From contig NZ_AEYW01000006.1 of the NCBI RefSeq assembly GCF_000192475.1, forward strand, positions 620,001-684,000: a stretch of DNA of 64,000 nt, written 5' to 3'. Both the position numbers and the translations under genes were made by a program. The notes beneath the pieces are model-generated. The model saw only the letters and a program-made list of their open reading frames with translations, was not told where the DNA came from and made no database searches. Below are positions 38,244 to 47,471 of this stretch, in pieces. Source of the stretch: Ruegeria conchae. Lineage in GTDB: Bacteria > Pseudomonadota > Alphaproteobacteria > Rhodobacterales > Rhodobacteraceae. Position 1 is the first letter of the stretch. Each line of letters opens with the position of its first letter.

Positions 38244-38903
38244 ATGAGTGTTCAAATGTTGCTATCGATTGATCATGTCCAAAAATCCTATCCCGGCGGA
38301 CGCCCGGTCCTGAATGATGTCTCGCTGACCTTGGAACAAGGCCAGACCCTGGCGCTGACCGGGGAAAGCGGCAGCGGCAAAAGCACTTTGCTGCACTTGG
38401 TTGCCGCATTAGATGGGTTCGATGGCGGGGAAATCACTCTAGATGGAAGGCCCATGTCGTCTCTGAATGACATTGAGCGTGCTGCCTTGCGCCGAAATAC
38501 GCTGTCATTGGTGTTCCAGCAGTTTAATCTGATCCCGTCGCTGACCATCGCTCAAAACCTTTCAATCCACGCGCGGCTTGCTAAACGTGAGGACCCAGAG
38601 TGGATCGAGCATCTGACCAAGCGTCTTGGACTTGCCGATCTGCGGAACCGCTATCCTGAACAACTATCGGGTGGGCAGCAACAGCGCGTTGCCATTGGGC
38701 GGGCCATGGCCATCCGACCGCGATTACTGCTGGCTGATGAACCGACAGGTAATCTGGATGAGACAGCAAGCGCGGTAGTGCTGGATCTGATGCTTTCTTT
38801 GGTAGCCGATACAGGGGCTGCCCTCTTGCTGGTCACCCACTCGAACGAGATCGCCAACAGACTGGACCGTCGTGCCCATCTGACGGGCGGACGGATCGAA
38901 TGA
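38244..38903 (+). CDS. ABC transporter ATP-binding protein (LolD/MacB type)
   Basis: 219 aa. Walker A TGESGSGKST, Q-loop FQQFNLIPS, signature LSGGQQQRVAIGRAMAI, Walker B LLLADEPTGNLD and an H-loop in VTHSNE. The LNDVSLTLEQGQ start and the DEPTGNLD block place it in the MacB/LolD/FtsE group, whose partners are FtsX-type permeases; the next gene is one, with a four-base overlap. ATG 38256 is an alternative start. The upstream open frame (from 38103) is not used. Confidence 0.92.
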   Translation: MSVQMLLSIDHVQKSYPGGRPVLNDVSLTLEQGQTLALTGESGSGKSTLLHLVAALDGFDGGEITLDGRPMSSLNDIERAALRRNTLSLVFQQFNLIPSLTIAQNLSIHARLAKREDPEWIEHLTKRLGLADLRNRYPEQLSGGQQQRVAIGRAMAIRPRLLLADEPTGNLDETASAVVLDLMLSLVADTGAALLLVTHSNEIANRLDRRAHLTGGRIE

Positions 38904-41314
38904 CACGCGCTGCAGTCCAGGCGTTACTGTCCCATTGGCGGGCGCATCCATTGCAGTTGCTGACCCTTCTGACTGGCATCGCGCTGGCGACCTGTCTCTG
39001 GTCGGCGGTACAAGCGATCAACGCCGAGGCGCGCGCCAGTTATGAGCGCGCCAGCGCACAGCTTGCCATTGGTCAGTTTGACGAACTGCGCGCGACCGGG
39101 TCCATGATCCCTCTGTCGCGATATACGGAACTCAGACGCGCAGGCTGGCAGGTGGCCGCGGTGCTTGAGGGCGCGCTGCGCGTAAATGGACGTTCAATAC
39201 GCCTAATGGGCGTGGATATGGTCGCATATCCTGCCCTGCCCGCCATTATGCAACTCGAGCAAAGCACCAATACGCCAGACCCGGCTGATATGCTGACAGC
39301 TCCGGGAAGGCTGCTGATGTCGCCCAAACTTTCGCAGGTATTTCAATCCGCTGACCGATTTCCACCAATCCTCACCAGCGGCGCGCTACCGCCTGATCTG
39401 ATCCTGACAGATATTGGAGTAGCCGAGCAACTGCTCAACCGCCCCAATCAAATATCCCGACTGATAATATTGCCGGATCAGCCTCGCAAATTGCCAGCTC
39501 TGTCGGAAATCGCGCCTGAACTGCAGCGTATTGCACCATCTTCACAATTGGATACCGCCCAACTCACTGACAGTTTTCTCCTGAACCTGACCGCTTTTGG
39601 TCTGCTTTCATTCGCAGTTGGTTTGTTCATCGTCCACGGTACCGTCGGCCTAGCTTTCGCGCAGAGACGCGGCACAATCCGAACATTGCGGGCCTTGGGT
39701 CTTCCAATGCGGAACCTGATCGGGATTGCTCTGGGTGAACTTTTGTTGCTGGCTCTGATCGGAGGCCTATTGGGGCTTGTGCTGGGATATTTCCTGGCCG
39801 GCGCGCTTCTTCCAGACGTTGCTTCGACCTTACGCGGCCTCTATGGAGCACCAATCGACGGGCAAATGTCACTGCGCCCTCAATGGGTCGCCGCAGGTCT
39901 TGCCATGGCAACAGGTGGCACTCTGGCTGCAAGCGGGCAAGCGCTCTGGCGGCTTTCCCGCATGCCCATACTCGCCGGACCCGGCTTGCAGGCCTGGGGG
40001 GGCGGAAAGATATCTGCCTGGATTTCTGGCGGATTTGGATTCGCTTTGATTGCTTTGGGTATCATTGCCTACTTTACTTTCGGCGGACTTATTGCCGGAT
40101 TTGCACTGCTCGCCGGGGTACTGACTGGGGCTGCATTGGTACTGCCACTCTTCATTTCAGCTGTGTTGGACCTGTTGATCCAAAAGGCAAGAACGCCGGT
40201 CACACAATGGGTTCTTGCCGATATGCGCGCGCAGCTGCCCGGCCTTTCCTTGGCGCTAATGGCCCTATTGCTGGCGCTGGCGGCAAATATCGGAGTTGGA
40301 ACCATGGTTTCCAGTTTCCGCCTGACTTTCACCGGATGGCTGGATCAACGTCTAACTTCGGAGCTTTACGTGACCGCTGCGGATGAAACTCAAGCTGAGG
40401 CTATTACTGAATGGCTTGCACCAAGAACTTCAGCAATCCTTCCGATCCGCAGTACCGAGATACCGCACGAAACCGGACCGCTTTTCCTGTATGGGATCGT
40501 TGATCACCAAAGCTATCGCCAAAACTGGCCACTGATCGCCAAAGAACCTGATGTCTGGGACAGCGTCCTGAACCGGGGCGCAATCCTGATCAACGAACAA
40601 CTTGCCCGCCGTGCGAATTTGTGGCCGGGAGATACGGTGGCGATCACGCCGGATCATATTCTGACCATAAGCGGGGTCTATTCCGACTACGGGAACCCAA
40701 CCGGACAGGCGATCGTATCAATGCCAATGCTGGATCGGATAGTTCCGGATACCGAAACCCTGCGCTTTGGAATCCGCATTGCGCCAGAGAAAGCCACGGA
40801 GTTGGCGCAGGCGTTGCGTGCCCAGTTTGAACTGTCGCCCACAGCCGTGGTGCAACAAGCTGTAATGAAGGCCCGGTCGCTTGCTATCTTTGAGAAAACC
40901 TTTGTCATCACCTCAGCCCTGAACGTGCTGACCTTAGGCGTCGCAGGATTTGCGATCTTGACCAGTTTGCTGACGTTGTGGACCCAACGCTTGCCTCAGG
41001 TCGCGCCGGTTTGGGCGTTGGGCCTGACACGTTCGAAACTTGCCCAGCTGGAACTTTTGCGCAGCGCTCTGCTTGCTGCTTTAACTGCCTGTCTGGCTTT
41101 GCCGCTCGGGCTGATATTGGCCTGGGTATTGTTGGCCGTGATCAACGTACAGGCATTCGGTTGGCGTCTGCCTATGCATCTGTTTCCGGGTGATTGGCTG
41201 GCGCTGTTTCTGCTGACATTGATTGCCGCAACCCTTGCCGCTGCTTGGCCTGCCTGGCGATTGCTCCGCCTGCCACCTGCGGATTTGCTACAGGTTTTTG
41301 CCAATGAACGTTAG
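38900..41314 (+). CDS. ABC transporter permease, FtsX/MacB type (fused)
   Basis: 804 aa. N-terminal helix (LQLLTLLTGIALATCLWSAV), a large periplasmic domain (about residues 35-220), FtsX-like helices 225-320, a second set 355-450, a second periplasmic domain, and a last set from about 660 (LNVLTLGVAGFAILTSLLTLW ... DWLALFLLTLIAATLAAAWPA). This is the double FtsX arrangement of YbbP-type permeases that work with LolD-like ATPases to move or release lipids or lipoproteins. ATGA overlap with the ATPase; 11-bp overlap with the next gene. Confidence 0.9.
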   Translation: MTRAAVQALLSHWRAHPLQLLTLLTGIALATCLWSAVQAINAEARASYERASAQLAIGQFDELRATGSMIPLSRYTELRRAGWQVAAVLEGALRVNGRSIRLMGVDMVAYPALPAIMQLEQSTNTPDPADMLTAPGRLLMSPKLSQVFQSADRFPPILTSGALPPDLILTDIGVAEQLLNRPNQISRLIILPDQPRKLPALSEIAPELQRIAPSSQLDTAQLTDSFLLNLTAFGLLSFAVGLFIVHGTVGLAFAQRRGTIRTLRALGLPMRNLIGIALGELLLLALIGGLLGLVLGYFLAGALLPDVASTLRGLYGAPIDGQMSLRPQWVAAGLAMATGGTLAASGQALWRLSRMPILAGPGLQAWGGGKISAWISGGFGFALIALGIIAYFTFGGLIAGFALLAGVLTGAALVLPLFISAVLDLLIQKARTPVTQWVLADMRAQLPGLSLALMALLLALAANIGVGTMVSSFRLTFTGWLDQRLTSELYVTAADETQAEAITEWLAPRTSAILPIRSTEIPHETGPLFLYGIVDHQSYRQNWPLIAKEPDVWDSVLNRGAILINEQLARRANLWPGDTVAITPDHILTISGVYSDYGNPTGQAIVSMPMLDRIVPDTETLRFGIRIAPEKATELAQALRAQFELSPTAVVQQAVMKARSLAIFEKTFVITSALNVLTLGVAGFAILTSLLTLWTQRLPQVAPVWALGLTRSKLAQLELLRSALLAALTACLALPLGLILAWVLLAVINVQAFGWRLPMHLFPGDWLALFLLTLIAATLAAAWPAWRLLRLPPADLLQVFANER

Positions 41315-42338
41315 AGCTTTCTTCCTATTCTTAATGTTCCCCATAGCTAGTTGGGCACAAGGCTATGCCGGACTGGGAGGTAATGCCGAAGGGTTTGCGC
41401 GGCCTGAATCAGGTTACCAATTCCAGTTCCCGAAAGATCACGGCCCGCACCCTTCTTACCGGATAGAATGGTGGTATCTGACTGCAAATCTCAAAGACGC
41501 AGAAGGCAATGACTACGGTGTTCAATGGACTTTATTCCGGTCGGCCCTGAAACCAACTGAGTCAGAGGGCTGGCAGAGCCCTCAGATCTGGATGGGTCAC
41601 GCAGCAGTAACAACATCAGACACGCACTATTTCGCGGAACGGCTATCCCGTGGAGGTATCGGACAGGCCGGTGTCACCGCCCAACCTTTCGAAGCCTGGA
41701 TCGACGAGTGGCACATGCGTGGAGGCGATTTGACCCAATTGAGTCTAAGTGCGTCGGGATCAGATTTTGGTTACGACCTAGGCCTACAAGCGCAAGGCCC
41801 ATTGGTGTTCCACGGGGACAGGGGTTATTCCGTGAAATCTGCCGATGGGCAGGCCAGCTACTATTATTCACAGCCATTCTACACAGTAGAAGGTATCCTT
41901 CACCTACCAAATCAAGACATCGAAGTGACTGGACAGGGCTGGCTGGACCGCGAATGGTCCTCGCAACCATTGGCCGAAGATCAAAGCGGTTGGGACTGGT
42001 TTTCGCTCAGCTTTGACAACGGCGACAAATTGATGGCGTTTCGCCTGCGTGGGGAACGTGGGGATTTCACAGCTGCCACATGGATCGAGGCGGATGGGCA
42101 AACAACATCTCTGCCGGACGGATCGGTACTATTGACACCACTAGAAACAAACCACGTCGCTCAACGCGATATACCTACCAGATGGCAAATATCACTACCT
42201 GAGAAAGGTATTGATGTAGTTGCATCGGCCCTAACGCCTAAAGCCTGGATGGGGACTCGGTTCGAGTATTGGGAAGGCCCCGTTACGATCTCTGGCAGCC
42301 ATCTAGGGCGGGGGTATCTGGAAATGACCGGGTACTGA
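41304..42338 (+). CDS. Exported CrtC/AttH-like hydrolase (lipocalin-like fold)
   Basis: 344 aa. Signal peptide MNVRAFFLFLMFPIASWAQ. The body matches the AttH/carotenoid 1,2-hydratase family: YRIEWWYLTANLKDAEGNDYGVQWTLFR near the N-terminus, MGHAAVT, GDRGYSVKS and the C-terminal GQGWLDREWSSQPL block. CrtC hydrates neurosporene, but secreted members next to an ABC/FtsX pair are usually of unknown substrate. The frame opens at 41223 inside the permease; ATG 41304 begins the signal peptide. Eleven bases overlap the permease, so the three genes form a unit. Confidence 0.85.
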   Translation: MNVRAFFLFLMFPIASWAQGYAGLGGNAEGFARPESGYQFQFPKDHGPHPSYRIEWWYLTANLKDAEGNDYGVQWTLFRSALKPTESEGWQSPQIWMGHAAVTTSDTHYFAERLSRGGIGQAGVTAQPFEAWIDEWHMRGGDLTQLSLSASGSDFGYDLGLQAQGPLVFHGDRGYSVKSADGQASYYYSQPFYTVEGILHLPNQDIEVTGQGWLDREWSSQPLAEDQSGWDWFSLSFDNGDKLMAFRLRGERGDFTAATWIEADGQTTSLPDGSVLLTPLETNHVAQRDIPTRWQISLPEKGIDVVASALTPKAWMGTRFEYWEGPVTISGSHLGRGYLEMTGY

Positions 42339-42560
42339 ATATGAACCGACTACCCTTGAAGATCTGTTGAGATGCCCATGGAGAGGATTCGATACTCAAA
42401 CCAATACGACGAATATCAAACAAATAAGATATTTACCGAATACTCAAAAGATTCAATTTTTCTGAACGTCTATCCGATCACCGAATAATTTATCTTGATA
42501 TCGCCAATTTACCGACTAGCGCTGGATTGCGAGGTTTCTCTGTGACAAAACAAAATCGCC

Positions 42561-42600
42561 AAAAAGAAAAAACAGCAGGCCGGTTCCCCTAACCTACTGT
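42561..42600 (-). terminator. Terminator downstream of tRNA-Leu
   Basis: Minus-strand hairpin with arms ACAGTAGG and CCTGCTGT (plus coordinates 42593-42600 and 42572-42579) and an inner GGTT/AACC pairing, followed by TTTTTTCTTTTT. It lies 9 bp past the tRNA 3' end. Confidence 0.8.
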
Positions 42601-42608
42601 TTTTACTT

Positions 42609-42694
42609 TGGTACCCAAGGCCGGACTCGAACCGGCACGGTATCACTACCGGGGGATTTTGAATCCCCTGCGTCTACCATTCCGCCACTTGGGC
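42609..42694 (-). tRNA. tRNA-Leu (CAA)
   Basis: 86 nt including encoded CCA, with the long variable arm expected of tRNA-Leu. Acceptor GCCCAAG pairs with CTTGGGT (terminal G-T), T-arm has GGTTCGAGTCC, and the anticodon loop TTCAAAA gives CAA. The stretch from 42339 to 42560 upstream of its terminator holds no gene that I can support. Confidence 0.95.
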
Positions 42695-42839
42695 CACGAA
42701 CAATGGATTAGCGCTCATGCGCAGGAAGGTCCAGAGGCAAAAAACAACCAGAGCATCGATTGTTTCGGCGACGGAGGTTGACGGTCAGGCAGGTGCGTGG
42801 TTTGCCTTGCAACAACAATTGTCAGGACAACAGTTCTTT

Positions 42840-43418
42840 ATGTTACGACCACTTTATGACTGGACCCTTCGTCTGGCCGAACATCCTCATGCGCTGTGGG
42901 CGCTGGCCATTGTGGCATTTGTTGAAAGCTCCTTCTTTCCGATTCCACCCGACGTCCTGATGATTCCGATGATCATCGCGAGACCATCGCGCGCCTGGCT
43001 GATCGCCACCGTTGCCTTGGTGGCATCTGTGTTGGGCGGAATGCTGGGTTACGCCATCGGAGCATTCTTCTACGAGAGCCTCGGGCAGCCAATTCTCGAA
43101 GCCATGGGCAAGGCCCACGCGATGGAAGAATTTAACACCCGCTTCAACGATTTCGGTTTCTGGGCCGTGCTCGCAGCTGGGGTAACTCCGTTCCCCTATA
43201 AGGTCATCACAATCATGTCCGGTTGGACCGGGATGCCGCTGGGGACTTTCATTGCCACTTCGATTCTGGCACGCGCATTGCGGTTCTTCCTTGTTGCCGG
43301 ACTGCTGTGGAAATTTGGTGAGCCAATCCGCGATTTCATCGAAAAGCGGTTGGGTCTGATGTTCACCTTGTTCATCGTGCTGCTGTTTGGTGGCTTCCTT
43401 ATTGTGAAATACCTATGA
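42840..43418 (+). CDS. DedA/YqaA-type (SNARE-associated) inner-membrane protein
   Basis: 192 aa with about five hydrophobic segments. The VTT/DedA domain is recognised by FVESSFFPIPPDVLMIPM, the GGMLGYAIGAFFYESLG segment and GVTPFPYKVITIMSGW. Family members are lipid scramblases or transporters needed for envelope homeostasis. The frame extends to 42717, but MLRPLYDWTLRLAEHP is a typical start. It overlaps dsbB by four bases (ATGA). Confidence 0.9.
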   Translation: MLRPLYDWTLRLAEHPHALWALAIVAFVESSFFPIPPDVLMIPMIIARPSRAWLIATVALVASVLGGMLGYAIGAFFYESLGQPILEAMGKAHAMEEFNTRFNDFGFWAVLAAGVTPFPYKVITIMSGWTGMPLGTFIATSILARALRFFLVAGLLWKFGEPIRDFIEKRLGLMFTLFIVLLFGGFLIVKYL

Positions 43419-43876
43419 CCAAGAAAACGCTCATACTTATTGCAACCACAGGTTCGGCCGTCCTATTGCTAGGTGCTTGGGGATTTCAATACATCGGCGG
43501 GTTTGCACCGTGCAAAATGTGCATCTGGCAACGTTATCCGCACGGCATGGCGATCGTTCTTGGTGTGCTCGCATTCACATTTCCGGGCATTCGACCATTG
43601 CCCCTGTTGGGAGCCCTTGCGGCAGCCACAACCGCAGGGGTCGGATTCTATCATGCGGGTGTCGAACAAGGCTGGTGGGAAGGCCCATCAACATGCACTT
43701 CTGGTGATATTGGAGGCCTCAGCGCCGAAGAACTGATGAACCAGATCATGTCCGCCCCATTAGCGCGCTGTGATGAAATTCCATGGGAAATGTTCGGGAT
43801 ATCAATGGCCGGTTGGAATGGATTGTTCTCGGCGGGTCTGGTCCTGGTCTGGATCGCAGCTTGGCGCGTGCGTTAG
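43415..43876 (+). CDS. dsbB: Disulfide bond formation protein B
   Basis: 153 aa, four membrane helices. DsbB reoxidises DsbA and passes electrons to quinone. The first redox pair is Cys33-x-x-Cys36 (PCKMCIWQRYPH, with the quinone-binding Arg), the second periplasmic pair is Cys94 and Cys119 (STCTSGDIGG .. APLARCDE). Translationally coupled to the DedA-like gene by a four-base overlap; three bases from the convergent HNH gene. Confidence 0.92.
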   Translation: MTKKTLILIATTGSAVLLLGAWGFQYIGGFAPCKMCIWQRYPHGMAIVLGVLAFTFPGIRPLPLLGALAAATTAGVGFYHAGVEQGWWEGPSTCTSGDIGGLSAEELMNQIMSAPLARCDEIPWEMFGISMAGWNGLFSAGLVLVWIAAWRVR

Positions 43877-43879
43877 GTG

Positions 43880-44467
43880 TTATTGCTGATCCAATTCGGC
43901 ATCCCAGTATAGGAAATCAATCCAGCTATCATGCAGATGGTTAGGTGGAAACTTACGGCCAATATTTCTAAGGGCTTCAGCGTCCGGCTGACGCGGCGGT
44001 TTGCTCAGAGACATTCTGGCCTGCCGAAGCGACTTTGACCCCTTACGCAGATTGCATGGGCTGCAGGCTGCCACGACGTTCTGCCAACTGGTCACACCTC
44101 CGGCAGCGCGCGGGACGACGTGATCAAAGGTCAGTTCTCCGCGGCTTCCGCAGTACTGGCATTTGAATTCGTCCCTCAAAAATAAATTAAAGCGCGTGAA
44201 GGCCACGCGCTTTCTGGGTTTTACATAATCTTTCAGGACAACGACCGAAGGTATTCGAATTTCGGTGCTCGGGCTTCGGACGACCTCGTCGTACTCGGCC
44301 ACAATATCCACCCTGTCCAACCAGGCCGCCTTGATCGCCTCTTGCCAGGGCCACAGGGATAACGGGTAATACGACAGCGGGCGATAATCGGCGTTCAGAA
44401 CCAATGCCGGATGATGCCTTAGCGCACCGGGTTCCCTGACAAATTCGGTCCTGAAGTCTCCGTCCAT
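43880..44467 (-). CDS. HNH endonuclease
   Basis: 195 aa. The HNH_5 module is in the second half: CQYCG, then LTFDHVVPRAAGGVTSWQNVVAACSPCNLRKG, with two CxxC zinc pairs and the D-H and N residues of the motif. The N-terminal part (HPALVLNADYRPLSYYPLSLWPWQEAIKAAW) is the conserved region of the widespread stand-alone HNH family in alphaproteobacteria. No methylase or restriction partner is adjacent, so a restriction role is not supported; the role is unknown. A GAGGAG lies 10 nt before the ATG. Confidence 0.88.
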   Translation of the reverse strand: MDGDFRTEFVREPGALRHHPALVLNADYRPLSYYPLSLWPWQEAIKAAWLDRVDIVAEYDEVVRSPSTEIRIPSVVVLKDYVKPRKRVAFTRFNLFLRDEFKCQYCGSRGELTFDHVVPRAAGGVTSWQNVVAACSPCNLRKGSKSLRQARMSLSKPPRQPDAEALRNIGRKFPPNHLHDSWIDFLYWDAELDQQ

Positions 44468-44679
44468 AACAGAATCGCTCCTCGCTCTGTACTGCCCGTT
44501 TGTGACATCAGAGCGGGGAACACCCGCCCCGGCCTTAACTTAACTATATATCGTGTTAAAACTCTGACAAGTCCCGATTTTACACAACATCTCGAGTAAT
44601 GCTTAGGCCGATTCCGTAACAGTTAGGTAACATTTATCCACAGGTTGCGCTGCCGTGGTCTGGGCGGTATGGCGGGGGC

Positions 44680-45285
44680 ATGTCTTGGTTTATCCGCTTT
44701 AACAAACCTTATGATGTGTTGCCGCAGTTCACAGACCGCGCCAATGCGGATTCACCTCGCAACACGCTGTCGGATTTCATCGATCTGCCCGGCGTCTATC
44801 CTGCCGGGCGTTTGGATCGGGACAGCGAGGGTTTGATGCTGCTGACCGACAATGGGAAGTTGCAGGCACAGATATCCGATCCCAAGCACAAGATGGCCAA
44901 AACCTACTGGGTTCAAGTCGAGGGTATCCCGGATGGGGCCGTGCTGAAGGCACTGCGCGATGGGGTTGAGCTAAAGGACGGGCTGACACGCCCTGCCAAG
45001 GCCCGTCTGATTGACGAGCCCGAAGGCTTATGGCCGCGAAACCCGCCAATACGCGCCCGCCAGACCGTACCGGACAGTTGGGTCGAACTGACCATACGCG
45101 AGGGCCGCAATCGTCAGGTTCGCCGGATGACCGCAGCAGTCGGGCATCCAACCCTGCGCCTGATCCGTGCACGGATCGGCGACTGGTTTTTGGACGGCCT
45201 TGACCCCGGTCAGTGGGATAGCCTGCCGATGCCTTCAATAAGTGCAGCGCCAGCACGCAAACGCGACCGACGTCCGCGTCGATGA
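44680..45285 (+). CDS. rluE: RsuA/RluE-family rRNA pseudouridine synthase
   Basis: 201 aa. Catalytic motif [17 protein letters not shown] (nucleophile Asp) and the C-terminal [24 protein letters not shown] are diagnostic. There is no N-terminal S4 domain, and with about 200 residues the size fits RluE (23S rRNA position 2457 in E. coli) better than RsuA or RluB/F. A basic tail (RKRDRRPRR) ends the protein. The ATG 44680 starts [18 protein letters not shown], the family N-terminus. Confidence 0.88.
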   Translation: MSWFIRFNKPYDVLPQFTDRANADSPRNTLSDFIDLPGVYPAGRLDRDSEGLMLLTDNGKLQAQISDPKHKMAKTYWVQVEGIPDGAVLKALRDGVELKDGLTRPAKARLIDEPEGLWPRNPPIRARQTVPDSWVELTIREGRNRQVRRMTAAVGHPTLRLIRARIGDWFLDGLDPGQWDSLPMPSISAAPARKRDRRPRR

Positions 45286-45316
45286 CAAAAACTGCGTGAT
45301 GTGATATACTTACGGC

Positions 45317-45742
45317 ATGAAAGTCACACCAGACATTCCTGCCCCGTCGGCGATCCTTGAAGCCGCACTTTATGTCGACGATCTAGACGCGGCCGAGGAT
45401 TTCTACGGTCAAATACTGGGCCTCGAAAAGATTCAGCGCGCAAACAACCGCCATGTCTTCTATCGGATCGGCGGGTCAGTCCTGTTGTTGTTCATTGCCG
45501 ACGAGACCGAGAAACCACCGAGCAACCCGGAACTTCCGGTCCCACCACATGGCGCTCGCGGCTCCGGTCACGTATGTCTTGTCCTCACCCGCGACGAGAT
45601 CGCAGTGATGCGCAAGCACCTGTTGGACTGGAACATCCCTATCGACGCCGAATTTGACTGGCCCAATGGGGCCATGTCGCTGTATGTACGAGACCCGGCG
45701 GGCAATTCGGTCGAGTTCTCAGAAGGTTGGTTGTGGGACTGA
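45317..45742 (+). CDS. VOC (glyoxalase/bleomycin resistance) family protein
   Basis: 141 aa, a single VOC unit of two beta-alpha-beta-beta-beta modules: ALYVDDLDAAEDFYGQILGLE at the first, GSGHVCLVLTRDEIAVMRKHL and YVRDPAGNSVEFSEG at the second. Metal-ligand positions (His in GSGHVCL, Glu in NSVEFSE) are kept. Substrate unknown. 31 bp after rluE, possibly co-transcribed; ends 4 bp from the convergent monooxygenase gene. Confidence 0.85.
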   Translation: MKVTPDIPAPSAILEAALYVDDLDAAEDFYGQILGLEKIQRANNRHVFYRIGGSVLLLFIADETEKPPSNPELPVPPHGARGSGHVCLVLTRDEIAVMRKHLLDWNIPIDAEFDWPNGAMSLYVRDPAGNSVEFSEGWLWD

Positions 45743-45746
45743 CCGG

Positions 45747-46049
45747 CTAGCGCAGGGGCTGCTTTTCGCCCTCGATCACGCGGTAGATCTCGCTTGAGGT
45801 CACGCCGACCTCACCCAATTCAGCCTGAAACGCGGCCATATGCGGGGTCGCAAAGTGGGCTTCCAGCGCAGTCTGATCCTGCCATTCTTCGTAAACCCGA
45901 AACCGGGTCGCATGGCCCAGTACCTGGCTGAACTCATAGATCATGCATCCTGGCTCTTTCAGGGTTTCCGCGACCATTTTCTGCGCAGCAATCGAGGCTT
46001 TTTCAACGCCTTCTTCGGCAACTTCCACAATACCCGTCACGATCAGCAT
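45747..46049 (-). CDS. Antibiotic biosynthesis monooxygenase (ABM) domain protein
   Basis: 100 aa, dimeric alpha/beta barrel ABM domain: MLIVTGIVEVAEEGVEKASIA at the N-terminus, EPGCMIYEFSQVLGHATRFRVYEEWQD and an ALEAHFATPHMAAFQAEL helix. Such YgiN-like enzymes oxidise quinols or aromatics without cofactor. The substrate is unknown. ATG 46049 has AGGAG at a good distance; a TTG one codon earlier is unlikely. It is downstream of the esterase gene with a 29-bp gap and may be in its operon. Confidence 0.85.
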   Translation of the reverse strand: MLIVTGIVEVAEEGVEKASIAAQKMVAETLKEPGCMIYEFSQVLGHATRFRVYEEWQDQTALEAHFATPHMAAFQAELGEVGVTSSEIYRVIEGEKQPLR

Positions 46050-46078
46050 CAAATGCTCCTATGGTAGACGCCCAGAGA

Positions 46079-46744
46079 TCAGAGGCTGAGCTTATCCCGC
46101 ATGAATGCCAGTGCAACACTCAAGCCATCCGGAGCGATCCCGTGGCCGGTGCCTTTCATCACATGGGCGTAGACCTCTTTGAAACCAGCGGCCTGCAACG
46201 CCTCAGCCGCCTCAGGCAGCGATTGCGGCGGCACCACATCATCGGCATCGCCATGCACCAGCAGCACTGGCATCCGACTGACGGTTTCGTCCGGCAACAA
46301 GTCAGGTTCCAACAACCGACCCGAGAACGCGACAATTCCGGCCACAGGATCTTCACGGCGCGGGGCGACATACAGGCTCATCATCGTACCCTGGCTGAAA
46401 CCGAACAGCACAACCTGTTCGGGCAGGACATCCTCGTCAACCATCAGCGCGTCGAGGAACGCGTTGAAATCCTCGACGGCCATTTCCATACCACGGCGGG
46501 CCTCTTCTTCGGACGAGCCATCAATCCACGGAATCGGAAACCATTGAAACCCATTGGGCATACCTGGGATCTGTTCCGGCGCGTCGGGTGACACGAACAG
46601 AGTATCCGGCAGATGTTCCCCCAGCGGATCGGCCAGCCCCAAAAGGTCAGCCCCATTGGCGCCATAACCATGAACGAACACAACGACCGAGCGTGTATCC
46701 CCCGAAACCGGCTCTTTTCGGAGCGCATTCAAAACTCGTGTCAT
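46079..46744 (-). CDS. Alpha/beta hydrolase, phospholipase/carboxylesterase family
   Basis: 221 aa. Catalytic triad: Ser117 in LFGFSQGTMM, Asp near 168 in VHGDADDVVPP and His201 in GTGHGI; oxyanion segment FVHGYGANGADL. It matches the Abhydrolase_2 (acyl-protein thioesterase-like) family. ATG 46744 overlaps the upstream glycosylase stop by four bases (ATGA), so the two are coupled; a frame extension to 46822 lies inside that gene and is rejected. Confidence 0.88.
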   Translation of the reverse strand: MTRVLNALRKEPVSGDTRSVVVFVHGYGANGADLLGLADPLGEHLPDTLFVSPDAPEQIPGMPNGFQWFPIPWIDGSSEEEARRGMEMAVEDFNAFLDALMVDEDVLPEQVVLFGFSQGTMMSLYVAPRREDPVAGIVAFSGRLLEPDLLPDETVSRMPVLLVHGDADDVVPPQSLPEAAEALQAAGFKEVYAHVMKGTGHGIAPDGLSVALAFMRDKLSL

Positions 46745-47373
46745 CTGATCCCTTCTCTGTCTTTTGCGACCCGGTAATAGGCCCACAGCACCCGCGCCGC
46801 AACCGATCGCCAGGGCGACCATGCTTCAGCCATCTGACGTAACTCTTTGTCTTTTGGTCGTTCTGGCAGGTCGTAAAGAATTCGAGCCGCCTCCTGCAGT
46901 GCCAGATCACCCGGCGCAATCACATCGGCGCGACCCAGCGAAAACATCGCATAAATCTCGGCGGTCCAGACACCGATTCCCGGTACCTCGGTCAGAATTG
47001 CGACCACCTCGTCATCCGGGGCATCACGAAGTGCTTTGTAGTCGATCCGCGCTTCGGCCAAGGCTCGGGCATAACGGATTTTCTGACGACTGAGACCCAC
47101 GGCCCGCAGATCTTCATCCGTGGCCCACATGATCTTGCGCGGGCCGGTCAGTTTTGCGTCCTGCAACCGCTTCCATATCGCATTTGCTGAGGCCACACTG
47201 ACCTGTTGGCTGACAATGGCGCTGAGCAGTTGGGCAAACCCGTCAGGCTTGCGCCTGAGCGGCAGAGGGCCGGTTTGCTCCATCGCATAGGCCATACGGG
47301 GGCATGCCCCTGCCAGCCATTCGGCCCCTTCACTCACGCAGTCCGGGGTTTCGATGATGCGTCCGACGGACAT
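46741..47373 (-). CDS. DNA-3-methyladenine glycosylase II (AlkA-like, HhH-GPD)
   Basis: 210 aa. The helix-hairpin-helix and Gly/Pro-Asp motif are intact: LTEVPGIGVWTAEIYAMFSLGRADVIAPGDLALQ, with the catalytic Asp at about 156. No Fe-S cysteines, as in AlkA. It removes alkylated bases to begin base-excision repair. The start at 47373 (MSVGRIIETP) follows GGAGAG; the longer frame to 47478 has no such site. Divergent from the MFS gene with about 100 bp between starts. Confidence 0.9.
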   Translation of the reverse strand: MSVGRIIETPDCVSEGAEWLAGACPRMAYAMEQTGPLPLRRKPDGFAQLLSAIVSQQVSVASANAIWKRLQDAKLTGPRKIMWATDEDLRAVGLSRQKIRYARALAEARIDYKALRDAPDDEVVAILTEVPGIGVWTAEIYAMFSLGRADVIAPGDLALQEAARILYDLPERPKDKELRQMAEAWSPWRSVAARVLWAYYRVAKDREGIR

Positions 47374-47471
47374 GCGCTCTCCGATAAGTGATCCTCGTCC
47401 GCACGTTAGGCGGATGTGCCGCATATGCAAGCCGCTTGTGCCTAGTCTCAATCGTAGATAACCATTCGCCC

